From positions 62,001 to 126,000 of the forward strand of contig JABSRN010000011.1 of NCBI GenBank assembly GCA_013214025.1: a DNA stretch of 64,000 bases, written 5' to 3'. Within the stretch, counting starts at the first letter, position 1. Every line of letters begins with the position of its first letter. Positions 28,005 to 35,745 of this stretch are shown here, piece after piece. This stretch comes from Polyangiaceae bacterium. GTDB taxonomy: Bacteria; Myxococcota_A; Polyangia; Polyangiales; Polyangiaceae. The position numbers and the translations under genes were made by a program. The notes beneath the pieces are model-generated. The model worked only from the letters and a program-made list of their open reading frames with translations, made no database searches and was not told where the DNA came from.

Positions 28005-28337
28005 ATGACCAAGGCCGATATCGCTCACGCCGTCTACTCGAAGCTCGGGGGTTTCTCGAAGAAGGAGTCCGCGGACCTCGTTGACCTCATCTTCGAGACA
28101 ATGAAGGAAACCGCTGGCCGCGGAGAGAAGGTCAAGATCTCCGGCTTTGGCAACTTCGTATTGCGAAACAAGCGTCAGCGGCAGGGGAGGAACCCCCAGA
28201 CGGGTCAACCCATCGTCATCACCGCTCGTCGGGTGCTCAATTTTAAGGCGAGCCAGCTGCTCAAGCAGGCGCTGAATGACTCATCGGAAGCAGAGCCCCG
28301 TCCAGAGGCGGTGGCTCCGAGTCTCACCGAACTATGA
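28005..28337 (+). CDS. ihfA: Integration host factor subunit alpha
   Basis: DNA-bending nucleoid protein of the HU/IHF family, working as a heterodimer with IhfB. The 110-residue product begins MTKADIAHAVYSKLG, has the conserved core GEKVKISGFGNFVLR, and the DNA-intercalating arm with GRNPQTGQPI, followed by RRVLNFKASQLLKQAL. The last ~15 residues (EAEPRPEAVAPSL) are an extra acidic/Pro tail. A MerR-type gene follows 185 bases later, a pairing common in deltaproteobacterial genomes, usually after pheT. pheT is absent here. HU cannot be fully excluded, but the pairing and arm favour IHF-alpha. Confidence 0.92.
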   Translation: MTKADIAHAVYSKLGGFSKKESADLVDLIFETMKETAGRGEKVKISGFGNFVLRNKRQRQGRNPQTGQPIVITARRVLNFKASQLLKQALNDSSEAEPRPEAVAPSLTEL

Positions 28338-28522
28338 GTCTCAACGAACTTTGACGGAACGAATCGCGTGAATTTTTAGCGCGAGATGTGGGTGCAGCGA
28401 TCGGGAAGTGCGGAAGTCCACACAACCCAACAAACGATATCTAGGAATCAGATTGTGGTCGCGGGCCGTTTTTAGCGGACGTAGTTACTGGCGCAATCTG
28501 AGTGTGTTAGCGGAGGCAACTG

Positions 28523-29239
28523 ATGGCGAAGCGTGACCTGGTTAAGCTCTACTACCGAATCGGCGAAGTCTCTCGCATTGTGGGGGTTCAACCTCATGTG
28601 TTGCGATACTGGGAGACCGAGTTCCGGACGATCCGTCCCCAAAAATCTAGTCGAGGGCAACGAGTTTACTCCCGAAAGGACGTAGAGAAGCTCATTCGAG
28701 TGAAAGAGCTTCTCCGACACGAGGGTTTTACGATCGCAGGAGCGCGGAAGAAGCTGCGTGAACGTCAGTCATTGCCTGCCCCGATGGACGGAGCCGCTGG
28801 CGTGACGGCAGCCTCAGCCCCGATTGCGGGTATCGCTCCAGCACACCAACCGACTGTCTCCGATAGCGCTGTGCCCTCGATGCGCGTCGCTGACGGGGCT
28901 GCGGATACTGCTATTTCGCCGGCTTCCTTGGCGGCGGCAAGAACGCGCTCCGACGCGGCACCGACCGCCCGAGCTGGACGGTTGGATTTGGCCGACCTGT
29001 CAGGGGGGGCTCTTCGCCCCGCTGCCGTTCCGGGTTCAGGGAGCGCTCCCTCGGGCGAGTTTCATTCTGATACGTCCGGGTCACAATCTGGGGATGCTGT
29101 GAGCTTTGCTCTAGGCACTAGTGCGGGTGAGAAGGCCACTCGTGCCGCCAAGAGAATGCGGCGAGGGCTCACGAATGTGCGAGCCGACATCGTCCGGATG
29201 CTAGGGGAACTCGGCGATCCGGTCGCTGAGTTGGACTAG
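28523..29239 (+). CDS. MerR family transcriptional regulator
   Basis: A 238-residue regulator. Residues ~4-75 form a MerR winged helix: [20 protein letters not shown], then [26 protein letters not shown] and [11 protein letters not shown]. The family normally bends promoters with long spacers. The rest is low-complexity Ala/Ser/Pro and a short C-terminal helix, without Cys clusters for metal sensing or a recognisable ligand domain. The ihfA-merR pairing is conserved in related genomes but its role is unknown to me. The intergenic distances leave room for its own promoter. Confidence 0.88.
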   Translation: MAKRDLVKLYYRIGEVSRIVGVQPHVLRYWETEFRTIRPQKSSRGQRVYSRKDVEKLIRVKELLRHEGFTIAGARKKLRERQSLPAPMDGAAGVTAASAPIAGIAPAHQPTVSDSAVPSMRVADGAADTAISPASLAAARTRSDAAPTARAGRLDLADLSGGALRPAAVPGSGSAPSGEFHSDTSGSQSGDAVSFALGTSAGEKATRAAKRMRRGLTNVRADIVRMLGELGDPVAELD

Positions 29240-29332
29240 TCGGAGGCGGAGCGGGCGGAGCCGTCTCTTCCGGCCCGATAGCGTCTTCCGGCCCCCCAGC
29301 TGCGTCGCGTCCTAGAGTGGTTGAACGTGGTC

Positions 29333-29347
29333 GGACAGATTCTGTCC
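29333..29347. promoter_or_regulatory. Palindrome upstream of ssb
   Basis: GGACAG-ATT-CTGTCC is a perfect 6-bp inverted repeat around three bases, 65-79 bases upstream of the ssb start. It has the size of an operator half-site pair. It does not match the LexA motifs I know from E. coli or Bdellovibrio, so its regulator is unassigned. Confidence 0.35.
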
Positions 29348-29411
29348 TGGGCGAGCTTGACGCCACTTTGCGGAGCGGTCACATGCTTGGCTCAACCCTT
29401 TCGGAGGAACC

Positions 29412-29930
29412 ATGGCGGACGGTCTTAATCGCGTAATGTTACTCGGCAACCTTGGCGCGGATCCTGAATTGCGTGTCACTGGAGGTGGCCAATCGGTCCT
29501 AAAGATGAGGCTCGCAACTAGCGAGAGTTACCTCGATCGCAATCGGACTCGGCAAACGAAAACCGAGTGGCACAACGTTGTTGTGTGGGGCAAGCGAGCG
29601 GAGGCACTAGGTAAGTTCCTCGCGAAGGGCTCACGCCTGTTCATCGAGGGAGGTCTCCGGACTTCCAGCTATGACGACCGCGACGGCAACAAGCGATACC
29701 GTACGGAAATCGTCGCGAACAACATCATCCTCTCCGGTCGCGCCGGCGGCGGAGGCGGCGGAGGCGGCGACGGCGGCTACGACGATGGCGGTGGCTACGG
29801 CGGAGGCGGCGGAGTTAACCAAGGCGGCGGAGGCGGCGGAGTTAACCAAGGCGGCGGAGGCGGCGGAGGCGGCGGCTACGATGACGACTACGGCGGTAGC
29901 GTCCCGGACGACGACGACATTCCGTTTTAG
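29412..29930 (+). CDS. ssb: Single-stranded DNA-binding protein
   Basis: Binds and protects single-stranded DNA in replication and repair. The OB-fold occupies residues ~1-108 ([55 protein letters not shown]). A flexible linker of almost pure Gly with Asp, Tyr and Asn follows. It is built partly from a repeated DNA unit ending in GTTAACCAA (ending at 29822 and 29849), giving two copies of [10 protein letters not shown]. The acidic C-terminal tip DDDDIPF is the usual partner-docking tail. An RBS GGAGG precedes the ATG. Total length 172 residues, normal for the family. Confidence 0.96.
   Translation: MADGLNRVMLLGNLGADPELRVTGGGQSVLKMRLATSESYLDRNRTRQTKTEWHNVVVWGKRAEALGKFLAKGSRLFIEGGLRTSSYDDRDGNKRYRTEIVANNIILSGRAGGGGGGGGDGGYDDGGGYGGGGGVNQGGGGGGVNQGGGGGGGGGYDDDYGGSVPDDDDIPF
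29799..29849 (+). repeat. In-frame repeat in the SSB glycine linker
   Basis: Two consecutive copies of a 24-27 bp unit, (GGCGGA)nGTTAACCAA, encode the repeated GGGGGVNQ segment. Linker length is likely to vary by slippage in multiples of three, without loss of frame. Confidence 0.7.
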
Positions 29931-29940
29931 GAGACGCGAG

Positions 29941-31692
29941 GTGCCGAAGCGCGGGCGACTCGCTAGCGCCGTGGTCGGGTGTATCGCCGGCATGGCTATC
30001 GGTGGTGGGTGCTCGGACGAGCCCTCACCGCCTCCTGCGCTGAAGCCGGTAGCTGTCGCGGCTCGGGCTGGCTTGTCCTTCGAATTTTCGATCGCGCGGC
30101 CTTCCCGGAGCTGGACTGCTTTTCGCAAACTCAGCGGGGCAAGCGGAGCGCTGCTTCCCAGCACTCCTGCTATCGCGCTGGCCACGTTCGGAGGCTTGCC
30201 GCTGGAGATGGTGCGGACCTTGGTTCCGGAAGCGCCCATTCGGGGCGTTGGTGGCTCCGTCGGGGATCAGCAACAGTTGCTCGTGGCCCTCCCGGTGGTG
30301 AGCGGCGCCGAGCTTGTTGCGCGGCTCACCACCGGAAAAAACGTTCGCTACACTGAGACCGTGGAGCCGAAATCGGGCCTCATCCAGTTGAGATCCCTGG
30401 ACAGTCCCCTGGTGGTAGGAGTCCTCGACGATTCTCTGCTGTTGAGTCCTTCCGCGGCGGCGATAGCGTACTTTGGCGAGTACCTAGTACGAGGCGTTCG
30501 CTCGAAGCACACAAGCGACGCGGATATTCGCGTAGTCGCGCCGGAGTCGGCGTTGAATGAGGTGGTGGTGCCGCTGCTACGGCAGCTCTGGATTTCGAAA
30601 AAAACGGGCCTTTTACTGGCGGACCGGCTGGCTCGTAGCCAGGCGGGTCGTGCACCTGACTTCGCGGAGCCCGCGCAGCTGGTTGCGGTGATCGGTGCGG
30701 TGGTCGAGAGCGGGCTGCGGACCCTCTCCGCATCCAGCTCGTTAGCACTGGAGCTGTCCGTAGATGCGCTGGGCGCGGAAATCGCGCTCAGTCTGCAGCC
30801 GAAACCGGGCAGTGCTGTTCGTGAGCTCCGAAAAAGCATGGCGCTGGGACCCATGAGGGAGCTTTTGCAGCTACCGCAAGAGGCGTCTGTTGCGCTGATG
30901 CTTCGAGCTGAGCCGGAAGGGCGCGCAGCACTCGGGACTGAGTTCGCCGCCAAGCTGACCGCACTATTGGGGGACAGGATCGGCGCCGTGCCGCGAAACC
31001 GAATCGAGTTGGCTGTCGCAGGGGTGATGCTTGCGGTCTCCGATGTCTCGTTGCTAGGCGCAGTTGAGCTGCCGGACCGGCGGCGGGGGCTGTTCTTCCA
31101 AACCCAGGTGCCAAAGTCCGTGGGATTTACCGAGGCCGTCTCGAAAGTCGTCTCGCTTTTAGAGATCGGAGCTCTTCGAGCTCCGATCGAGAGTCACTGG
31201 GGGCCTTTCCAGCTGCGGAGCGTTGACCCTGGGGCGGAGAGGCTCGGCGGCGTGGATCTTGTCCGAAAGAGAACCGCCAAGTTTCAGCCTGTGCCGGTTC
31301 AGATCCGTTTCGGAGTCCCGAAGCCGGGGACGGCGGGCCTGGTCGTTCTGTCGGAACAATCTGATTCGGTCGCTCGGCTCCTTGGAGCTCCAGCATTGGC
31401 GGGGGGCGCTGATCTGGGTTCCGACCCGCTCTTTGCGGCGGCGGCAGCGTCGCTGGGCAATTCCGTAAATACGGCGCTGATCGTTCGGATGACGGGGCCA
31501 GGTGGTGACAGCGAGCTGACGCGGCTGTTGTTGAGTTGGGGCGCCGCCGGGGAAAATCTCTCGCTCCGACTATTTGTCTCAGAATCAGCACTCCTTGGTT
31601 TGGCCCGGCAGTTGTTTGCGCCCGGCGGTCCCAGCACCGCAGCGCCCCCTCCGGCTTCTGCCGGGAGCACGGCGCCAGCCCCCCCCCCCTAA
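29941..31692 (+). CDS. Predicted lipoprotein of unknown function
   Basis: A 583-residue protein starting at GTG 29941: (V)PKRGRLASAVVGCIAGMAIGGGC gives a signal and the lipobox GGGC. The mature part alternates hydrophobic strands and short helices (PAIALATFGGLPLEMVRTLV; QLLVALPVVSGAELVARL; SPLVVGVLDDSLLLSPSAA), a pattern of large periplasmic repeat-like folds, but I cannot name a family. The tail APPPASAGSTAPAPPP is Pro/Ala-rich and ends in a run of 11 C residues (31679-31689) directly before TAA. The frame is also open back into ssb to 29671, where it only encodes an Ala/Glu/Thr low-complexity shadow; the signal peptide fixes the start. The gene lies 10 bases after ssb. Confidence 0.75.
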   Translation: MPKRGRLASAVVGCIAGMAIGGGCSDEPSPPPALKPVAVAARAGLSFEFSIARPSRSWTAFRKLSGASGALLPSTPAIALATFGGLPLEMVRTLVPEAPIRGVGGSVGDQQQLLVALPVVSGAELVARLTTGKNVRYTETVEPKSGLIQLRSLDSPLVVGVLDDSLLLSPSAAAIAYFGEYLVRGVRSKHTSDADIRVVAPESALNEVVVPLLRQLWISKKTGLLLADRLARSQAGRAPDFAEPAQLVAVIGAVVESGLRTLSASSSLALELSVDALGAEIALSLQPKPGSAVRELRKSMALGPMRELLQLPQEASVALMLRAEPEGRAALGTEFAAKLTALLGDRIGAVPRNRIELAVAGVMLAVSDVSLLGAVELPDRRRGLFFQTQVPKSVGFTEAVSKVVSLLEIGALRAPIESHWGPFQLRSVDPGAERLGGVDLVRKRTAKFQPVPVQIRFGVPKPGTAGLVVLSEQSDSVARLLGAPALAGGADLGSDPLFAAAAASLGNSVNTALIVRMTGPGGDSELTRLLLSWGAAGENLSLRLFVSESALLGLARQLFAPGGPSTAAPPPASAGSTAPAPPP

Positions 31693-31745
31693 GGTTTTGC
31701 AACAACTGGCTGTGCGCAGGCTCAATTCGGAATAGAATTGGGGTG

Positions 31746-32852
31746 ATGTCGCAGAGAGAACGCGTGCTGGTTACCGGCGTTCCGGATTTTCGTGCGCGCT
31801 TCTTCGTGGAATACCTGCTCGCGAACGAGCCGGAAGCGCAGATTTTTTGTCTCGTGGAACGCGATCGATCGGAGGCGGCCGAACAATTTGTATTGGCGCT
31901 TTCGCAATCGGATAAACGTCGGCTCGTTCTGCTTTACGGAAACTGTCGGGCGATCGATTTCGGCCTGAGCGGTAGCGAGTACCACCAGCTTGGCTCCCGG
32001 GTGACGCGCATTCATCACATGTCCCAGCTGACGGACCCGCGTGCGGATCGCCACCGAGCTGAATCTCACAACTTGGCTGCCGCTGAAGAAGTGATCGAGT
32101 TCGCTCGACAGTGTACGCCGCTCAAGCTGCTACTGGCCCACTCCACCGCCTGGGTGAGCGGCAACCGCACCGGGGTGGTGTTGGAGTCGGAGTTGGATGC
32201 CGGTCAAAGTTTTCGACTGCCAGTCCGGGAGTCGTTGGCGGTTGCCGAGCAGCTCTATCGCTGCGCGATGAAGGACTTGCCCATTGCGGTGCTCAGGGAG
32301 AGCCAAGTGTTGGGCGACTCTAGAACGGGGGAATCGGATCGGGACGACAGCACTTTCCGCTGGATTCGGCGCTTGGTGCGGGCGCCCGAGTTGCCCGCGT
32401 GGCTTCCGGGGCATGAGCGTTGCCCACTGAACGTGGTGCCGCTGGACTACCTGGTGGCGGCGGCTCACCGCATCGGTCATTGGGAAGGCGCCGCAGGCAA
32501 AACATTTCATCTTACCGATCCCGATCCCCCGAGTGTTCGACGGGCGGTGGAAATGATCGCTGAGGCAAGCGGGAAGCGCCCCCCGCCGGCGCGACTGTTC
32601 AAGAACCCGCTCGCGAAAGCCTTGTTGCGCGCCCCGGGATTGGGTCGGCTCACTCAAGATCCGAGGGCCCTGTTGGAACTGTTGACGGTGGACGTTCGCT
32701 ACGACGCGCAACATACGCGCCTGGCCTTAGAGGGAACCCAAGTGCAGTGCCCCCCGTTGGAGTCCTACGTTGGGGCACTGGTGCGGCGGGCCCAGGTGGA
32801 AAGTGCGACCGCCGCCGCGAGCCCCGATTCGGAGGTGTACGATCCGTTGTGA
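31746..32852 (+). CDS. Degenerate SDR (thioester-reductase-like) protein
   Basis: A 368-residue member of the extended short-chain dehydrogenase group related to male-sterility/thioester reductases. Conserved landmarks are FGLSGSEYHQL, STAWVSGNRTGVVLESELDAG, LPIAVLRESQVLGDSRTGE and PLNVVPLDYLV. However, the nucleotide loop TGxTGFxG reads TGVPDFRAR, and the catalytic Y-x-x-x-K region (usually FRNPYEETK) reads FRLPVRESL, so both Tyr and Lys are missing. It is probably a pseudoenzyme or binding protein rather than an NAD(P)H reductase. The ATG at 31746 starts exactly at the beta-1 strand; longer frames run back into the lipoprotein. The SGNH gene follows closely, probably in one operon. Confidence 0.82.
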   Translation: MSQRERVLVTGVPDFRARFFVEYLLANEPEAQIFCLVERDRSEAAEQFVLALSQSDKRRLVLLYGNCRAIDFGLSGSEYHQLGSRVTRIHHMSQLTDPRADRHRAESHNLAAAEEVIEFARQCTPLKLLLAHSTAWVSGNRTGVVLESELDAGQSFRLPVRESLAVAEQLYRCAMKDLPIAVLRESQVLGDSRTGESDRDDSTFRWIRRLVRAPELPAWLPGHERCPLNVVPLDYLVAAAHRIGHWEGAAGKTFHLTDPDPPSVRRAVEMIAEASGKRPPPARLFKNPLAKALLRAPGLGRLTQDPRALLELLTVDVRYDAQHTRLALEGTQVQCPPLESYVGALVRRAQVESATAAASPDSEVYDPL

Positions 32853-32877
32853 TCCTCGGAGCCGGGGGGCGCGACTG

Positions 32878-34188
32878 GTGGTCGTGTCCACGCTGGCCTT
32901 CACTACCTGCGCCCCGGTGGTGTCGCAGCGGGCTGGCGCGCGCGCCGACGAACACGGAATCCCGGCGGCTCGGCAAGTCTCCCCACAAGTTGAGCCGAGC
33001 TCGAAGCCACTGCACTGCCAGGTACCCCGGGCGACCCAGAATGCTGACCCAGCGCCGGCGCGTCTCGGATCGGATGAACTGAAGTTGCCGCGTTTCTTCG
33101 CGGCCCTCAGAGAACTCAAGGCGAATCGCCGCACCGATCACGTGCGGGTCATGTGGTTGGGCGACTCTCATACCGCGGCAGATTTTTGGCCCCACCAGTT
33201 GCGAATCGCCCTGCAGGGTCGGTTCGGCGACGGAGGCCCGGGCTTTCTCTACACCGGGCTGAAGCTTTATCGCCACGGTTCAGCCGCTATCGCCCGGGAG
33301 GGGAAGTGGCGCAGCCAACCTCGAGCACCGGCGACGATCATTCCGAGTTTCGACCGTCGTTTCGGTTTGGGGGGGATTCGAATGGTCCCTCAAAGCGGCG
33401 GAGCTCTTGTTTCGCTTTCCCTCAAGGAGCCCGGAGAAGGTCAGCTTCGATGGGAGCTGCTCTATCGTTTGCCTCATGCTCGGAGCTCACTGCAAGTATC
33501 TTTGGGGAGTCAGACGGAGACGCTGTCGCGGGCAGCGGCCGATTCCGAACAAGGCACCTTGATGCAGAGCGTGCGTCTCGAGGGGGCAGCGGCCGATTCC
33601 TTCCGTGTGAGTGATTTCCGGAATCAACCGGAAGTGTTTGGGGCTATCGCCGAAAGAACTGCGCCCGGTGTTGTGCTGGATACTCTAGGTATTAACGGAG
33701 CACGGATCAAAACTACGATGGTCTGGAATGAAGGGGCTTGGGTTCGTGAAGTGCGTCGGCGGAGTCCGGACCTGCTAATTGTGGCGTTCGGCGCCAACGA
33801 GGTCGGCGATCGCGTGGCACCCTGGCGATACCGTGCGGATTTTAAGGAATTGGTCGGCCGCGTTCGTCGGGGCTCGCCCGGTTGCGAATGTTTGATCGTG
33901 GGACCGATCGAGAGGGCTGCCCGAAACTGGAAGCCGCACCCCCGAATGAAGCCCATCGAAGACATGCAGCGGGAGACGGCCCGGGAACTGGGTTGTGAGT
34001 TTTTCAGTTCCGTCGATGCGATGGGGGGGCCCGGGTCACTCAAGACGTGGAGTGAACTCTCGCCTCAGTGGGCGAGGAGAGACCGGGTGCACCTGACCGT
34101 GAGAGGCTACCGGGAATTGGGACGGCGCTTGGCCGACACTGTGTTGACATCGTTCGATGCAGAGCGGAGCCGGCGGGCAGCGCATTGA
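32878..34188 (+). CDS. SGNH/GDSL-type hydrolase, exported
   Basis: A ~437-residue SGNH-fold hydrolase. Block I is VMWLGDSHTAADFW (nucleophile Ser), the block III position is IVAFGANEVGD, and block V is DRVHLTVRGYRELG with the Asp-x-x-His pair, so the catalytic set is complete. The start is uncertain: GTG at 32878 leaves a short hydrophobic segment ending LAFTTC, which could be a weak lipobox, while ATG at 32770 overlaps the SDR gene. A jelly-roll-like insert (residues ~85-220) lies between blocks I and III. The mature protein is probably extracytoplasmic, acting on an ester such as a polysaccharide or peptidoglycan O-acetyl group; the substrate is inferred, not shown. A paralogue lies convergently downstream. 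Confidence 0.82.
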   Translation: MVVSTLAFTTCAPVVSQRAGARADEHGIPAARQVSPQVEPSSKPLHCQVPRATQNADPAPARLGSDELKLPRFFAALRELKANRRTDHVRVMWLGDSHTAADFWPHQLRIALQGRFGDGGPGFLYTGLKLYRHGSAAIAREGKWRSQPRAPATIIPSFDRRFGLGGIRMVPQSGGALVSLSLKEPGEGQLRWELLYRLPHARSSLQVSLGSQTETLSRAAADSEQGTLMQSVRLEGAAADSFRVSDFRNQPEVFGAIAERTAPGVVLDTLGINGARIKTTMVWNEGAWVREVRRRSPDLLIVAFGANEVGDRVAPWRYRADFKELVGRVRRGSPGCECLIVGPIERAARNWKPHPRMKPIEDMQRETARELGCEFFSSVDAMGGPGSLKTWSELSPQWARRDRVHLTVRGYRELGRRLADTVLTSFDAERSRRAAH

Positions 34189-34224
34189 ACCGTGCTAGTG
34201 GTTTGGCGGCGGTTGACGTGGCTG

Positions 34225-35727
34225 CTACGGAGTTCCGGGAGCGCGTTTCGGCGCTGCTGCTTTTCGGTAGCTTTCGTAGCCACTGATCAGCGCTTGGTAC
34301 ACCCAGTTGCCGATGATCTCGGCGCCCACTGAGGTCGGATGGGTGAGATCGGCTTGACCGAGTCCACGACGCACCCACTTGGCCATGGAGCCCTTGCCGC
34401 CCATAGCGTCGAAGGTATTCCAGAAGGCGCAACCCACCTCGTGGGCAGTTTTTTCCTGCTCGTCAACGATCAGGGGAATCACCGGCACGGTGATCATCCA
34501 GTCTTTTTCTTTGCGTGCGCGATCCATTGCTCCGAGCACGAGACAGTCGGCTCCGGGCACTGCGGCTTTGGCTTGGAGCAAAACCTCTTTCATGGTCCGG
34601 TGGTAGTCTTCCATCGAATAGGCGAAGCCGTCGCCGCTCTCGTTGGCGCCGAACTGGTAGACGATCAGCTTTGGATCTCGCCAAGCGAGCTGTTGGGCCC
34701 AGTGGGTGTCGTCTTGTTTGTCCAAGAAGCGGACGCGAGCCCCTTGGATACCAATGGCGTCTAGGACGACCCCTGCTTGGTCACGCTCCATCGCGACGCC
34801 GAATACCCGAGTCATGCCCCCTGCCGTGAGGATTTCGAGCTGATGCTCACCGTCGGACACGACAACATCGTGGAATCCGGAGGTCTTGGCATCGGCACGG
34901 GTCGAGATGGTTTCGACGAGCTTGCCGTCGACGCTCAGCTTGAGGTCGCCGCCGTGGGGTTGAGACAAATAGGCGATTCGGAATCTGCTGACGTGCCTGC
35001 CGTAGCTGCCCTTTTCTGCGGTGCCAAATCGTGCTCGCACTCCGGGAGCGGCTTTGAAGCTGACGCCACCGAGACCGTACAGACCGTCCTTGAGGTAGGG
35101 GCCAACGACACGACTCACCACCCAACCGCGGCTGGCGAAACGAAACACGTCGTTGTGAAAGTACGCGGGCCAGGCATTGGCGACGAGCATGAAGCCGTGC
35201 CCGGCATCTCCGAACTGAGTCTGGAGTTTTCGGCGTAGCGTAGCGGTTACGTAGTCACTCGCGACGAGTGAATCTCCGTGATAGACGATGCGGGTGATCT
35301 GGCCATCGCGTTTGATGGCGGTTTTGGCTAGCGACGCGTAAAATTGCGAGAGCGACTCCGGATCGATGAGCGGGACGGGTGGCTGCTCGGCATCGATTGC
35401 CGGTATTTTGAAGTCGTCCTGCTTGGCCGCGATGGGGCCCTTACGTTCGGTGACGCGGATCTGTTCGGGCAGAGCGAGCTCCTCGCGGAAGTGGCTCTCG
35501 GTCGCCAGTGTAGATTCGCCGAGCTTTTGATCGTCGGCGACCAGCTGGGCAACATCGGCCGCGGCTTCCCCCTCGGGAGCTGTGAAAATACGAGCGCGCT
35601 CGAGACCCGGCACCCGCTGAACAGCGACGCCTAAGGCAAGCAGCAGCGCTGTCGCGATCACGGGGCGGCTAGCGAACACCTGGCGTGGGTGAACGACAAG
35701 CTCACCGGGCGCCTGGGTTGAAAGCAT
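34225..35727 (-). CDS. Second SGNH/GDSL-type hydrolase, membrane-anchored
   Basis: A 500-residue paralogue of the previous hydrolase on the opposite strand; the two stops are 36 bases apart. An N-terminal span (ASRPVIATALLLALGVAVQ) anchors it, with the catalytic domain outside. Block I is VYHGDSLVASDYV, block III is YQFGANESGDG, and block V is ADLTHPTSVGAEIIG. Both proteins share the phrases RFGDGGPGF/QFGDAGHGF after block I and DAMGGKGSMAKW/DAMGGPGSLKTW near the end, so they derive from a duplication. The family acts on acyl esters; the true substrate is unknown. The FHA gene lies 18 bases upstream, suggesting one operon. Confidence 0.88.
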   Translation of the reverse strand: MLSTQAPGELVVHPRQVFASRPVIATALLLALGVAVQRVPGLERARIFTAPEGEAAADVAQLVADDQKLGESTLATESHFREELALPEQIRVTERKGPIAAKQDDFKIPAIDAEQPPVPLIDPESLSQFYASLAKTAIKRDGQITRIVYHGDSLVASDYVTATLRRKLQTQFGDAGHGFMLVANAWPAYFHNDVFRFASRGWVVSRVVGPYLKDGLYGLGGVSFKAAPGVRARFGTAEKGSYGRHVSRFRIAYLSQPHGGDLKLSVDGKLVETISTRADAKTSGFHDVVVSDGEHQLEILTAGGMTRVFGVAMERDQAGVVLDAIGIQGARVRFLDKQDDTHWAQQLAWRDPKLIVYQFGANESGDGFAYSMEDYHRTMKEVLLQAKAAVPGADCLVLGAMDRARKEKDWMITVPVIPLIVDEQEKTAHEVGCAFWNTFDAMGGKGSMAKWVRRGLGQADLTHPTSVGAEIIGNWVYQALISGYESYRKAAAPKRAPGTP

Positions 35728-35745
35728 GGTCCAGCCGGAACGGGA

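Noticed and set aside
29671-29940. Upstream extension of the lipoprotein frame into ssb
   Set aside because: It overlaps the SSB glycine linker in another frame and encodes only Ala/Glu/Thr low complexity; the signal peptide fixes the start at 29941.
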